Assembly: GCF_000430995.1 (NCBI RefSeq) | Contig: NZ_HF952018.1 | Coordinates: 1,633,964-1,697,963, forward strand | Length of the DNA stretch: 64,000 nt | Source: Thermobrachium celere DSM 8682 | Lineage (GTDB): Bacteria; Bacillota; Clostridia; Clostridiales; Caloramatoraceae | Reading direction: 5' to 3' | Part shown: positions 8,457 through 17,690 of the stretch, piece by piece | How positions within the stretch are numbered: position 1 is the stretch's first letter | How the letters are laid out: the number at the start of each line of letters is the position of its first letter | Program-made: the position numbers and the translations under genes | Notes under the pieces: generated by a model | Seen by the model: the letters and a program-made list of their open reading frames with translations, nothing else | Database searches by the model: none | Told to the model about the DNA's origin: nothing

Positions 8457-8834
8457 ATGAGCAAAAAAATTTCAAATGAAACTCTACAGGAGAAGAATAT
8501 AAATAAAGAGGCTGAACCAGTTTATTTTGTACCTACTTTTTACCGCTATCCTTGTCCTTTTATCGATGACAGACAAGAGGATCTAACCTTCCAACCTGTT
8601 AACCCTGATGAAGACCCCACACTAAAAAACATAAACTTCACTCAAGCATACCTAAGAACCCAAATAGGAAAAAAGGTTAAGATTGACTTCTTAATTGGTA
8701 CTAATCTTTTCATCGACAAGGAAGGAATACTTCTAGAAGTTGGTGTAAGCTATGTTGTAATTAGAGAAACAACATCTAATGCAAAGGTTATGTGTGACTT
8801 TTATTCAATTAGATTTGTAACAATATTTGATTAA
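8457..8834 (+). CDS. gerQ: spore coat protein GerQ
   Basis: The 125-residue product is GerQ-like: a variable N-terminus with FVPTFYRYPCPFIDDR, then the conserved domain QAYLRTQIGKKVKIDFLIGTNLFIDKEGILLEVGVSYVVIRE and the tail DFYSIRFVTIFD. GerQ anchors CwlJ in the coat and is cross-linked by transglutaminase in Bacillus. I chose ATG 8457 (AAGGAGGTCC just upstream) rather than a longer frame that overlaps cwlJ. It is the second gene of a cwlJ-gerQ operon that ends at a clear terminator. Expression is probably in the mother cell, though I did not identify a sigma-E or sigma-K promoter with confidence. Confidence 0.9.
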   Translation: MSKKISNETLQEKNINKEAEPVYFVPTFYRYPCPFIDDRQEDLTFQPVNPDEDPTLKNINFTQAYLRTQIGKKVKIDFLIGTNLFIDKEGILLEVGVSYVVIRETTSNAKVMCDFYSIRFVTIFD

Positions 8835-8850
8835 GTATTTAACCTCTTTA

Positions 8851-8886
8851 AAAAAGTCGCCTTAAATTCAAGGCGACTTTTTTATA
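8851..8886 (+). terminator. terminator of cwlJ-gerQ
   Basis: AAAAAGTCGCCTT pairs with AAGGCGACTTTTT around a short AAATTC loop, ending in TTTTTT. It is symmetrical enough to work on both strands, but it sits 17 bp after the gerQ stop on the plus strand. Confidence 0.88.
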
Positions 8887-8950
8887 TTTAAATCAATGAA
8901 GAAGTTCTAATGCACTTCTTTTAACTTTGTAAATTTTTATGGTATCAAAT

Positions 8951-8983
8951 GGAAAATATCACATTTCACATGGGTGGCACTTT
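8951..8983 (-). repeat. directional 3'-end repeat, copy A
   Basis: On the minus strand this copy reads AGTGCCACCCATGTG then AAATGTGATATTTTCC, beginning at the stop codon of the D-2-hydroxyacid dehydrogenase gene. It is one of five copies of the same roughly 35-bp element in the window, all in the coding direction of the gene they follow. Confidence 0.85.
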
Positions 8984-9926
8984 AATATCCCTTTATAATA
9001 TCAACTATATTTAGAAGCTCTCTGCCTTCTATATACCTTTTCATATTTTCATATATAAGATTAAACCTTCTTTCGTTTCTCATTTCTGAAATCCAAGAGT
9101 TATGGGGAGTTATAATAACATTTTCCATATCCCATAAAGGACTGTCTTCACTTAATGGTTCTTCTTCAAAAACATCTAGGGCTGCCTTTTTTATTTTTTT
9201 AGTATTTAACGCCTTAATTAATGCATCTGTATCAATTACACTTCCCCTTGCTATATTTATTAAGAATACCCCATCCTTCATTGATGAAATAATATCATCA
9301 TTAATTAAATGATAAGTTTCTTTAGTAAATGGAACTGCAACTACAACGATATCGCATCTAGAAAGCATATCCTTCAAGTTTTGCATACTAAAACATTCAT
9401 CAAAATATTCAACTTTCCTTCCATTAGTGTTTACTCCAAGTATATTAACATCAAAACCCTTAAGCCTTTTTGCCGCCTCCTGTGCTATCGTCCCTGTTCC
9501 TATAAATCCAACTGTTTTATTATATAATTCTAAGAGGCTTGTATCCATCTTCCATACTTTATTCTTTTGTTTTTCATAAAATTCTCTGCTGTTTTTTAAC
9601 ATTTCAAGTATCTTTAAAACTATCCATTCTCCAATTGGAATGCTATAACCACCTTTATTGTTTGTAACAGTAATTTTTCTTGCTAAGACAACATCTTTGG
9701 GCACTTGATCTACCCCAATGCTTGATAGTTGTATCCATTTTAGATTTTGCATCAAGCTTATATCTAATGTAGAAAAGGGATTATAGCATACAAGTATATT
9801 AACATCATTAAATTCTTCCTCAAATACTACTTTATTTTCATCCCTTATTAAAACTTTATATCCTAATTCCTCAATCTTTTTCATCTTTTCCTTTCCATAA
9901 TCGTATGTGAATAGTGCCTTTAACAC
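8982..9926 (-). CDS. D-isomer specific 2-hydroxyacid dehydrogenase family protein
   Basis: The 314-residue enzyme is an NAD(P)-dependent 2-hydroxyacid dehydrogenase. The Rossmann domain shows NKTVGFIGTGTIAQEAAKRL; the catalytic set is Arg in LINIARGSVIDTDAL, Glu in DVFEEEPL and His in VIITPHNSW. I take GTG 9926 as the start because GGGGGTGG precedes it and the product then begins with a typical KALFTYD strand; an ATG further upstream gives an unlikely hydrophobic lead. Substrate cannot be read from sequence. The gene ends with a copy of the directional repeat touching its stop codon. Confidence 0.88.
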   Translation of the reverse strand: MLKALFTYDYGKEKMKKIEELGYKVLIRDENKVVFEEEFNDVNILVCYNPFSTLDISLMQNLKWIQLSSIGVDQVPKDVVLARKITVTNNKGGYSIPIGEWIVLKILEMLKNSREFYEKQKNKVWKMDTSLLELYNKTVGFIGTGTIAQEAAKRLKGFDVNILGVNTNGRKVEYFDECFSMQNLKDMLSRCDIVVVAVPFTKETYHLINDDIISSMKDGVFLINIARGSVIDTDALIKALNTKKIKKAALDVFEEEPLSEDSPLWDMENVIITPHNSWISEMRNERRFNLIYENMKRYIEGRELLNIVDIIKGY

Positions 9927-10000
9927 CAAACCACCCCCTATATAAATTATAATAAATTTTCTGTATTTTAACAAAATTTATTTGAAAATTAACTATATAT

Positions 10001-10039
10001 AAAAAAGCTGTCTTAAAAGTATATTCTTTTAAGACAGCT
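10001..10039 (-). terminator. terminator after the AAA-type ATPase gene
   Basis: On the minus strand AGCTGTCTTAAAAG pairs with CTTTTAAGACAGCT over 14 bp with a six-base loop, followed by TTTTTTAT. Confidence 0.85.
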
Positions 10040-10046
10040 CTCTATC

Positions 10047-10637
10047 TTATGCACCCTTTTCTTCTTTTTCTCTCTTAGAAAGTCCTATTATATCGAATAT
10101 CTTCTTTGCTCTTTCTTTTGTTGAACCCTCAAGTATAATATAAGGTACATTTTCAGCGTCTAAGAAATTCTTTACTGCTTCATCAACCTTTATTGCTGTT
10201 TCCTCATCCTGCCATCTTACGCCATCCTTTTCATAGCCAAATTCTCTTGGCAGGAAGAATATATAATCATACTTTGGAAGGTCTCTTATTGCAAGAGCAT
10301 AAAGATCCTTTAATATTTCTATTTCTTTAGTTGTTCTCTTTTTATTTCCTAACATAAACCTTCCATATATATATGGCAGGAATGTTGCATAGTCTGTAAT
10401 AGCATAATCGTAAACTTCTAGTTCATTTTCCAATCTTGCCTGTCCTAAATATATACCATATTGTTCTGCAAGATGTTCAATCATTCCTTTGTCCTTAAGA
10501 TACTCTGTTGAATATTCTGTAGCACATCCAACATTTAGTCCCATTATCTTCATTTCAGCATATAGATATTGAATAAGTGTTGTTTTTCCACATCTCGGAC
10601 CACCGATAATTGCTATTCTTACTGGCACTTCACTCAC
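10047..10637 (-). CDS. P-loop ATP-binding protein (AAA_28/NadR-like)
   Basis: The 196-residue product has Walker A IIGGPRCGKTTLIQYLY at residues about 10-26 and a likely Walker B/acidic strand in LPKYDYIFFLPREFGYEKDGVR. The layout, small and with a late basic R-W-Q-D-E segment, resembles the AAA_28 family, which includes the kinase half of NadR and other small nucleoside or metabolite kinases. It could therefore be a kinase. The phosphate acceptor is unknown. The gene stands alone, with its own terminator. Confidence 0.7.
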   Translation of the reverse strand: MSEVPVRIAIIGGPRCGKTTLIQYLYAEMKIMGLNVGCATEYSTEYLKDKGMIEHLAEQYGIYLGQARLENELEVYDYAITDYATFLPYIYGRFMLGNKKRTTKEIEILKDLYALAIRDLPKYDYIFFLPREFGYEKDGVRWQDEETAIKVDEAVKNFLDAENVPYIILEGSTKERAKKIFDIIGLSKREKEEKGA

Positions 10638-10767
10638 TCCATAACATAAATTTTTATTTTAAAAATTCACTTTTAAAAAAGCAATTTATATTATAACAGT
10701 TAAATATCATACATTCAATAACGAAAATTTTAACATTGAATTTTTTTATAATTAGCTTTATATAGTT

Positions 10768-11916
10768 TTAATCATTTTGAACTTCATGTTTTTTCTTTGG
10801 TGGTAGTGGTCCGAAGTATTGATATAGATAACATAAAAGCTTTCCATTATAGAGCTTTCTGTTTTTATCTGCCTTTTTGCCGAATAATTTTTCAAAATCT
10901 AAGTGATTTGTTAATATAAAATAGGACCACGTATCTAATTTACTAAAGACTTCTCCCATCCTTTTATAAAGCTTTTCAACCTGTTTTATCTCTCCAATTC
11001 TCTCACCATATGGTGGATTACATATTATGCACCCATATTTTTTCTTAGAACTTAACTCCTCCATAGGTAGCTTTTGAACAAAAACTAAGTTTTCAACTCC
11101 AGCCCTTTTTATATTTTCTCTTGCAACCTTTAAAACCTTACCATCAATATCTTGACCTAACAATTTAAATTCCAAATCATTTACTTCACTTTTTGCCTTT
11201 TCTCTAATTTGATTCCATATCTTTTTATCTATATGAGCCCAATTTTCTGCATCAAAACTTCTATTTAATCCAGGTGCTATGTTTTTCCCTATTAATGCAG
11301 CCTCTATTAATATAGTTCCTGATCCACAAAAAGGATCTATAAGCTGCCTATCTGGAGTCCACTTACTTAAAAGAACCATAGCAGCTGCTAATGTCTCCTT
11401 TAAAGGTGCCTCTCCAGCCATAGTTCTATATCCTCTTTTGTGTAGTCCAATACCTGATGTATCAAGGCTTATTGTCGCTATATCCTTAAGTAAGGCTACC
11501 TCTATTTTATATGTAGATCCATCTTCACTAAACCAATCTGTTTTATACTTCCTTTTCATAGCCTCAACAACAGCTTTCTTTACAATTGCCTGACAATCTG
11601 ATACACTAAAAAGCTTGGACTTTACAGACTTTCCTATTACATGCATCTTGGCATTTCTAGGAAGAAAATCAGGAAAGTTTATAGACAAAGTTCCTTGGAA
11701 AAGGTCCTCAAAGGTTTCTGCCCTAAATTCATTAAGCTTTATATATACCCTATCTGCTGTTCTTAAATACATATTAAGTTTTGCAACGTCCTTATCATTT
11801 CCCTTTAATGTTATCTTTCCATTTTCAACTTTATAATCGCTATATCCTAATGTTTTAAGCTCGCTTGCGGTAACAGATTCAATTCCAAATGCCGTAGTTA
11901 CTACTATATCGTACAT
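10768..11916 (-). CDS. THUMP-domain class I RNA methyltransferase (RlmL-N/YpsC-like)
   Basis: The 382-residue protein has an N-terminal THUMP domain (about residues 45-155) and a C-terminal N6-adenine/guanine-type Rossmann methyltransferase. Motif I is LIDPFCGSGTILIEAALIG, and the catalytic motif is CIICNPPYGERIGE. COG0116 members in firmicutes, such as YpsC, methylate guanosine in 23S rRNA. Length is normal for that single-domain version. ATG 11916 has a GGAGAG ribosome site. The gene is alone. Confidence 0.9.
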   Translation of the reverse strand: MYDIVVTTAFGIESVTASELKTLGYSDYKVENGKITLKGNDKDVAKLNMYLRTADRVYIKLNEFRAETFEDLFQGTLSINFPDFLPRNAKMHVIGKSVKSKLFSVSDCQAIVKKAVVEAMKRKYKTDWFSEDGSTYKIEVALLKDIATISLDTSGIGLHKRGYRTMAGEAPLKETLAAAMVLLSKWTPDRQLIDPFCGSGTILIEAALIGKNIAPGLNRSFDAENWAHIDKKIWNQIREKAKSEVNDLEFKLLGQDIDGKVLKVARENIKRAGVENLVFVQKLPMEELSSKKKYGCIICNPPYGERIGEIKQVEKLYKRMGEVFSKLDTWSYFILTNHLDFEKLFGKKADKNRKLYNGKLLCYLYQYFGPLPPKKKHEVQND

Positions 11917-12019
11917 TTTATCTCTCCTTTATAAATTTTCTCCATATATCATATCCCAAAAATAACTTATTTTGCAATAATAATGATATTAGTGTAAAAT
12001 ATCTTACGAGGTGATTTAA

Positions 12020-12829
12020 ATGGGAGAAGCTGTTTTAAAATATTTTTTGCATAATGGAAAGGAATATGAGGTAAATAACTTTGATATTATATACAAGGAA
12101 CTATCTCCAAGTATATATGAAGTTATACGATTAATAAATGGAAAGCCTGTATTTCTAGAAGACCATATAGAAAGGCTTAATAACTCAGCAAAGCTATTAG
12201 GTGTTAATTATTCTGCTGATTTAAATGAAATGAAAAGGCAAATAGTTCATTTAGCAAACATAAATAATATACAGAACTATAATGTTAAAATTGTTGTAAA
12301 TAACTTTAACGATCCTAACGTATATTTATTTTTCATAAAATCAATTTACCCAACAGAATACGATTATGAAAATGGAGTTAAAACAACTCTATATAAAGCC
12401 ACAAGAGAAAATCCAAATGCAAAGGTTATAAACTCACAGTTGCGCGAAAAGATAAATAATTATCTTAAGGAAAATAATTTATATGAAGCTATTCTTGTAA
12501 ATAATAATGATGAAATAACAGAAGGAAGCAGATCAAATATATTTTTTATAAAGAACAATACCCTATATACAGCACCTAAAGAGGATGTTTTAGTTGGTAT
12601 TACGCGAATAAAGGTAATTGAAATTGCTAAAAATTTAGGATTTGAAGTTGTTGAACGTAAAATAAAAGTTGATCAAATAAATGATTTTGAAGCATGCTTT
12701 TTAACAGGTACATCTCCAAAGGTGCTTCCAATCTCTCATATTGATGACAAAGCCTTTGATGTAAAAAATACAGTCCTAAAAAAGATAATGGCTGAATACG
12801 ACAAAAAGTGCCACCCAAGTGAAATGTGA
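12020..12829 (+). CDS. class IV aminotransferase (branched-chain/4-amino-4-deoxychorismate lyase family)
   Basis: The 269-residue PLP enzyme has the fold-type IV features: SIYEVIRLINGKPVFLEDHIERL, a likely Schiff-base Lys in NPNAKVINSQLREKIN, and the PLP phosphate region DEITEGSRSNIFFI. It could be a branched-chain aminotransferase, D-amino acid aminotransferase or PabC-type lyase; sequence alone does not decide. A separate pabC is present at 30326-31087. The last nine codons (K-K-C-H-P-S-E-M and TGA) are supplied by a copy of the directional repeat, so the native C-terminus has probably been replaced. It is followed by a terminator. Confidence 0.82.
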   Translation: MGEAVLKYFLHNGKEYEVNNFDIIYKELSPSIYEVIRLINGKPVFLEDHIERLNNSAKLLGVNYSADLNEMKRQIVHLANINNIQNYNVKIVVNNFNDPNVYLFFIKSIYPTEYDYENGVKTTLYKATRENPNAKVINSQLREKINNYLKENNLYEAILVNNNDEITEGSRSNIFFIKNNTLYTAPKEDVLVGITRIKVIEIAKNLGFEVVERKIKVDQINDFEACFLTGTSPKVLPISHIDDKAFDVKNTVLKKIMAEYDKKCHPSEM

Positions 12830-12837
12830 CATTTTCC
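12803..12837 (+). repeat. directional 3'-end repeat, copy B
   Basis: The plus strand reads the core GTGCCACCCAAGTG followed by the palindrome AAATGTGACATTT. It includes the last codons and the TGA stop of the class IV aminotransferase gene. Confidence 0.88.
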
Positions 12838-12898
12838 ATATAATTACACACAATTTTTATAAAACTAATAAAGTATAAACAGATTCGAAGTGCACATA

Positions 12899-12937
12899 AA
12901 AAGGTCAGTTTAGCATTAAACTGACCCTTTTATTTTA
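12899..12937 (+). terminator. terminator after the class IV aminotransferase gene
   Basis: AAGGTCAGTTTA and TAAACTGACCCTT pair over about 12 bp around GCAT, followed by TTATTTTAT. It lies 70 bp past the stop codon. Confidence 0.85.
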
Positions 12938-12965
12938 TAAAAATTAACTAAATACTAAAAAATTC

Positions 12966-12993
12966 TTGACTTTTTTTAACAAACTCTTATAAT
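12966..12993 (+). promoter_or_regulatory. sigma-A promoter of potABCD
   Basis: TTGACT (12966-12971) and TATAAT (12988-12993) are separated by 16 bp. Transcription would start near 13000, giving a 240-nt leader before potA. Downstream at 13010-13036 a perfect inverted repeat (TTATATTAAAC, five-base spacer, GTTTAATATAA) may be an operator or an RNA hairpin. Confidence 0.75.
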
Positions 12994-13063
12994 TGTTTTT
13001 GATGTTTAGTTATATTAAACAAAAAGTTTAATATAATATACATTTATATTTTTACTCTAGCAG

Positions 13064-13142
13064 GACCTTGTCCAAGTTTATTTTTAGTTTTTCTATATTG
13101 AATATACATTCTAAAATACTATGGACTTAAGGTCATTTTTTT
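13064..13142 (+). promoter_or_regulatory. possible attenuator hairpin in the potABCD leader
   Basis: In the leader, GACCTTGTCC (13064-13073) can pair with GGACTTAAGGTC (13123-13134), closing a 49-base loop, and the right arm is followed by A and seven T. This looks like a terminator at the end of a structured leader. No known riboswitch class was recognised. The rest of 12994-13240 is AT-rich with no ORF. Confidence 0.4.
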
Positions 13143-13240
13143 ATTCTAAAATTAACTAAAACTTATTATAAACTATAATGTAGATTTTATTATTTTTTTT
13201 ATAAATAGTCCACCAATTTTTAAAAAGGGAGGTCTGAAAA

Positions 13241-14281
13241 TTGGCAGAGAAGATTTTGGATTTGCAGAACTTAACAAAAGTATATGAAGGAAATACTGTA
13301 CTAAATAATCTAAACCTTTATGTAAGAAAAAATGAGTTTATTACTCTATTAGGACCTAGTGGATGTGGTAAAACAACAACCCTTAGGCTAATTGGAGGTT
13401 TTGAAACTCCAACAAGCGGAAAAATATTTTTTGAAGGACAAGATATAACTAATCTTCCACCTTATAAAAGACAGGTAAATACTGTTTTTCAAAAGTATGC
13501 ACTTTTCCCACATCTTAATGTATTTGAAAATATTGCATTTGGTCTTAGATTAAAAAAGGTATCTGAGTCTGAAATAAAAGAAAGAGTTAAAAAAATGCTG
13601 GCTTTGGTAAATTTAACAGGATACGAAAATAGAGAAATATCCTCCCTAAGTGGTGGACAACAGCAAAGAGTTGCAATAGCAAGAGCACTTGTAAACGAAC
13701 CAAAGGTACTACTATTAGATGAACCTTTAGGAGCACTTGATTTAAAGCTTAGAAAAGAAATGCAAACTGAACTTAAAAAAATGCAGCAGGCACTTGGTAT
13801 TACATTTATATTTGTAACTCACGACCAAGAAGAAGCATTAACTATGTCAGATACAATAGTTGTAATGAATGGAGGAACTATTCAGCAAATAGGTCGCCCA
13901 GAGGATATTTATAATGAACCTAAAAACGCTTTTGTTGCTGAATTTATAGGTGAAAGTAATATACTTGATGGTATTATGCTTGATGACTGTTTAGTTGAAA
14001 TTTTAGGACAAAAATTTAGATGTGTAGATAAAGGATTTAATCAAAATGAGCCTGTTGATGTTGTTATAAGACCTGAGGACATTTTAGTTACAAGGGAAAA
14101 TAATGGCAAGCTTGAAGGCTATGTTGAAAATGTAACATTTAAGGGAGTACATTATGAGATGATCATAAATTCTTCTGAATTCCATTTTAAAGTTCACAGT
14201 ACTAAAATGGAACCTGTTGGTACAAAAGTCTACCTAGATGTAGAGCCTGAAAATATTCATATTATGAAAAAGGTGAAGTAA
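13241..14281 (+). CDS. potA: spermidine/putrescine ABC transporter ATP-binding protein
   Basis: The 346-residue ATPase energises polyamine import. Walker A is GPSGCGKTT (residues 38-46), the signature is [15 protein letters not shown], Walker B is [12 protein letters not shown], and the switch His is in [10 protein letters not shown]. Residues from about 235 on form the TOBE domain typical of the Pot/MalK group. The start is a TTG at 13241, set by GGGAGG eight bases upstream. It is first in a compact potABCD operon, with one base between its stop and potB. The four genes together fix the assignment as a PotABCD-type importer. Confidence 0.93.
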   Translation: MAEKILDLQNLTKVYEGNTVLNNLNLYVRKNEFITLLGPSGCGKTTTLRLIGGFETPTSGKIFFEGQDITNLPPYKRQVNTVFQKYALFPHLNVFENIAFGLRLKKVSESEIKERVKKMLALVNLTGYENREISSLSGGQQQRVAIARALVNEPKVLLLDEPLGALDLKLRKEMQTELKKMQQALGITFIFVTHDQEEALTMSDTIVVMNGGTIQQIGRPEDIYNEPKNAFVAEFIGESNILDGIMLDDCLVEILGQKFRCVDKGFNQNEPVDVVIRPEDILVTRENNGKLEGYVENVTFKGVHYEMIINSSEFHFKVHSTKMEPVGTKVYLDVEPENIHIMKKVK

Positions 14282-14282
14282 T

Positions 14283-15098
14283 ATGAAAAGACAAGCCTAC
14301 TCTATTCCATATTTAACATGGATGACAATATTTGCTGTACTCCCACTATTTCTAGTTCTATTTTACGCTTTTACAACTAAACAAGGTTCATTTACTCTAG
14401 ATAATTTAATAAGGTTCTTTGATCCACTTTATTTAAACGTGCTTGTACGTTCTATAAATCTAGCATTAGTAAGCACACTTATATGTTTAATATTAGGATA
14501 TCCTATGGCTTATATAATTTCAAAGGCTAACATAAAAGCTAGAAATACATTGATTTTATTTTTCATCATTCCAATGTGGATGAACTTTTTGCTTAGAACC
14601 TATGCTTGGATGACTATATTAGAAAGAAACGGTATAATAAACAAATTTCTTTCTTTATTTGGAATAAAACCACTATCCCTATTATACACAAATGGTGCTG
14701 TAATATTAGGAATGGTATATAACTTTTTACCTTTTATGGTACTTCCAATATATACTGTTTTAATAAAAATAGATAAAAGTTTAATAGAAGCCTCCTACGA
14801 CTTAGGTGCAAATAAACTAACTACATTTATTAAGGTTGTGTTCCCATTAAGCCTTCCAGGTGTTATCTCTGGAATTACAATGGTATTTATGCCTTCTGTA
14901 ACTACATTTGCAATATCAAGGCTTTTAGGAGGAGGACAGTTTACTCTGATAGGAAATCTAATAGAAAGACAGTTTATTAATGTAGGAGATTGGAATTTTG
15001 GATCAGCCATATCCATTGTTATGATGGCAATTATTCTTATATCTATAGCAATAATGAATAAATTTGATAAGGATAAGGAGGGGGTTAATCTATGGTAA
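14283..15098 (+). CDS. potB: spermidine/putrescine ABC transporter permease PotB
   Basis: The 271-residue permease has six likely membrane helices and the inner-membrane EAA loop EASYDLGANKLTTFIKVVFPLSLPGVISG, which docks onto PotA. The N-terminal helix follows MKRQAYSIPYLTWMTIFAVLPLFLVLFYAF. It overlaps potC by seven bases, so the two are translationally coupled. Size and order match the PotB family. Confidence 0.92.
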   Translation: MKRQAYSIPYLTWMTIFAVLPLFLVLFYAFTTKQGSFTLDNLIRFFDPLYLNVLVRSINLALVSTLICLILGYPMAYIISKANIKARNTLILFFIIPMWMNFLLRTYAWMTILERNGIINKFLSLFGIKPLSLLYTNGAVILGMVYNFLPFMVLPIYTVLIKIDKSLIEASYDLGANKLTTFIKVVFPLSLPGVISGITMVFMPSVTTFAISRLLGGGQFTLIGNLIERQFINVGDWNFGSAISIVMMAIILISIAIMNKFDKDKEGVNLW

Positions 15099-15874
15099 GT
15101 AGAGTATTGAAAAGAGTTTATGCAGCTTTAATTTATATATTTCTTTATGCCCCCATCCTAATACTAATTATTTTCTCATTTAATGAATCAAAATCTAGAG
15201 GTAGTTTTACTGGATTTACTTTAAAGTGGTATAAGCAATTATTTAGTGATAGACAAATTATGCAGGCAATGTACTACACATTAACTGTTGCATTTATTGC
15301 CTCACTGGTATCAACAATACTTGGTACACTAGCTGCAATAGGTATACATAACATGAAAAAAACAACTAAAAAAATATCTTTAAATATAACTTATTTACCA
15401 GTTTTAAACCCAGATATAGTTACTGCAATATCATTAATGGTTCTTTTTATAGCACTTAAATTAAAATTGGGATTATTAACAATGATAATTGCCCATATAA
15501 CCTTCTGTTTACCTTATGTTGTTTTATCTGTACTACCAAAGCTTAAACAGTTAAACCCAAATATATATGAAGCCGCACTCGACTTAGGAGCAACCCCATC
15601 CTACGCATTAAGAAAGGTAATTATACCTGAAATTATGCCTGGAATTATAAGTGGTGCACTTTTGGCATTTACTTTGTCAGTTGATGACTTTGTTATAAGC
15701 TTCTTCACAACTGGGAATGGTGTTTCAAATCTTTCAATAACAATATATTCAATGGCGAGACGTGGAATTAAGCCTGAAATAAATGCACTTTCAACAATTT
15801 TATTTCTAATTGTTTTAGTACTTCTTATTCTAATAAACAAAACTACAAATAACGAAACAAAGGAGATGAGGTAA
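15092..15874 (+). CDS. potC: spermidine/putrescine ABC transporter permease PotC
   Basis: The 260-residue partner permease has about six membrane helices and the EAA loop EAALDLGATPSYALRKVIIPEIMPGIISGA. The segment DDFVISFFTTG is characteristic of PotC/YdcV permeases. ATG 15092 lies inside the end of potB with AAGGAGGGGG upstream. Its TAA stop touches the potD start. Confidence 0.92.
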   Translation: MVSRVLKRVYAALIYIFLYAPILILIIFSFNESKSRGSFTGFTLKWYKQLFSDRQIMQAMYYTLTVAFIASLVSTILGTLAAIGIHNMKKTTKKISLNITYLPVLNPDIVTAISLMVLFIALKLKLGLLTMIIAHITFCLPYVVLSVLPKLKQLNPNIYEAALDLGATPSYALRKVIIPEIMPGIISGALLAFTLSVDDFVISFFTTGNGVSNLSITIYSMARRGIKPEINALSTILFLIVLVLLILINKTTNNETKEMR

Positions 15875-16933
15875 TTGAAGAGAATAAAAAGAATAACATC
15901 CATAGTAACACTTATAGTAGTTCTGTTCACAATGGCACTATCATTTACGTCATGTTCAAAAGAAGAAAAGGTAACTTTAAATGTTTACAACTGGGGAGAA
16001 TACATTGATGAATCCGTTATTAAAGAATTTGAGCAAAGATATGGAATAAAAGTAAACTATGAAACTTATGCAACAAATGAAGAAATGTATACTAAAGTTA
16101 AATCAGGTGGTACGGCATATGACATTGTAATACCATCAGATTATATGGTAGCAAAGATGATTAGAGAAGGATTACTTGAAAAGTTGGATTTTTCAAATAT
16201 ACCAAACTACAAATACATAGATCCAAAATTTAAAAATAGAGATTTTGACCCAAACAATGAATATACTGTACCTTATATGTGGGGTACTGTAGGTATTGCA
16301 TACAATAAAAAAATGGTAACTGATCCTGTGGATAGCTGGAATATACTATGGAATGAAAAATATAAAGGACAAATATTAATGCTTGATAGCCAAAGAGAAG
16401 CAATTGGACTAACACTTAAAAAGCTTGGATATTCATTAAATACTACTGACAAAAATGCCCTTGAAAAAGCAAAGCAGGAACTTATAAAGCAAAAACCACT
16501 GGTACTTGCCTATGCAGTTGATGAGATAAAGGATAAAATGATTGCAAATGAAGCTGCTCTTGCAGTTGATTGGGCTGGAAATGCAGTATGTATGAAAAGA
16601 CAAAACCCTGATATAGAATTTGCAATTCCAAAGGAAGGTAGCAATTTATTTATAGACTGTATGGTTATTCCAAAAACATCAAAGCATAAAAAGGAAGCAG
16701 AAATGTTTATAAACTTCATGTGTGAAACTGCAATTGCAAAGAAAAACGTTGAATATATTGGATACTCAACACCACATACTGAAGTATATAAACTATTAGA
16801 TGAAAAAATTAAAAATGACAAGACAATATATCCTGATGAAGAAACATTAAATAGATGTGAAATTTATAAAGACCTTTCAGATTACTTATCAGAATATGAT
16901 AGAATATGGACAGAGGTTAAGGCATCAAACTAA
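15875..16933 (+). CDS. potD: spermidine/putrescine-binding lipoprotein PotD
   Basis: The 352-residue substrate-binding protein has a lipoprotein signal ending FTSC with the acylated Cys at about residue 27. The mature part starts with LNVYNWGEYIDESVIKEFEQRYGIKVNYETY, the classic PotD/PotF signature, and keeps the polyamine site elements YDIVIPSDYMVAKM and WAGNAVCM. The start is a TTG at 15875 directly after the potC stop, placed by AAGGAGATGAGG. It is anchored outside the membrane and delivers substrate to PotBC. A strong terminator follows. Confidence 0.94.
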   Translation: MKRIKRITSIVTLIVVLFTMALSFTSCSKEEKVTLNVYNWGEYIDESVIKEFEQRYGIKVNYETYATNEEMYTKVKSGGTAYDIVIPSDYMVAKMIREGLLEKLDFSNIPNYKYIDPKFKNRDFDPNNEYTVPYMWGTVGIAYNKKMVTDPVDSWNILWNEKYKGQILMLDSQREAIGLTLKKLGYSLNTTDKNALEKAKQELIKQKPLVLAYAVDEIKDKMIANEAALAVDWAGNAVCMKRQNPDIEFAIPKEGSNLFIDCMVIPKTSKHKKEAEMFINFMCETAIAKKNVEYIGYSTPHTEVYKLLDEKIKNDKTIYPDEETLNRCEIYKDLSDYLSEYDRIWTEVKASN

Positions 16934-16934
16934 T

Positions 16935-16976
16935 AAAAAACAGAGCATCTTCTAAATTAGATGCTCTGTTTTTTTA
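16935..16976. terminator. bidirectional terminator between potD and the ECF S-component gene
   Basis: AAAAAACAGAGCATCT pairs with AGATGCTCTGTTTTTT around a TCTAAATT loop. The two genes converge here, and the A-run and T-run allow it to stop transcription from either side. Confidence 0.9.
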
Positions 16977-16978
16977 TT

Positions 16979-17509
16979 CTAAATAACCCTTCTCCTTCTT
17001 AATAACTCTATAATAATCAATGCTAATGCACCACCTAAAAGAGCAGTTATAAGTTGTGGGAAGCTCATACTTGTAGCTAGTACCTTGGCAATTTTAGGTG
17101 GAAAACTCAATCCAACAAGTTTAATAAGTTTCGTAGAAGCAAATGTTAAAAAAACAAACTTAATTAAGGCTCCTAATATTACACCTATGGCCCTTTTAAT
17201 CATATTCCCCTGTATAAACAAAGAAAATGTTAATACATATAATATATTTCCAATCATAATAAAAGGGATAAACGGTGCTAGAGGTGTCGCCAGTTGACCA
17301 ACAAACCAAGCTAAAAGAGGTGTTAATGTTCCTACTCCTACACCCCACCATCTACCACAAATGAAGGCTGTAAGTATCAAAATACTGTTAATAATAGGCC
17401 CTACTAAAAATTGATTAAATTGTGGTATGTTTCTACCAATTATTTGAAAAACAATACCTATTGCCAAAAGTAAGGATGAATAAACAATTTTATTTGTTTT
17501 ACTTATCAT
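16979..17509 (-). CDS. ECF transporter S component (substrate-binding membrane subunit)
   Basis: The 176-residue product has about five or six membrane helices and the look of an energy-coupling-factor S component: IVYSSLLLAIGIVFQIIGR at the N-terminus, LVGPIINSILILTAFICGRWWGVGVGTLTPLLAWFVGQLA, and FIPFIMIGNILYVLTF. S components bind vitamins or metals and share an EcfAAT module encoded elsewhere; none is in this window. No vitamin riboswitch was seen upstream (17510-17690), so the substrate is open. GGAGGC precedes the ATG. Confidence 0.75.
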   Translation of the reverse strand: MISKTNKIVYSSLLLAIGIVFQIIGRNIPQFNQFLVGPIINSILILTAFICGRWWGVGVGTLTPLLAWFVGQLATPLAPFIPFIMIGNILYVLTFSLFIQGNMIKRAIGVILGALIKFVFLTFASTKLIKLVGLSFPPKIAKVLATSMSFPQLITALLGGALALIIIELLRRRRVI

Positions 17510-17690
17510 AATACCGCCTCCTAATAATATATATGATTTATCTTATTATTAAATTTTACATTTTTATCACTTACAAAATATATTCTTTTTAACCTTATAT
17601 CTTAAATTTGATGCATAGCTTTTTAAGGTCAAGTTAATGCTATTATTACTTAAAACAATGGAATAGCATTTCTTTTTAATAGGAGGCAAC

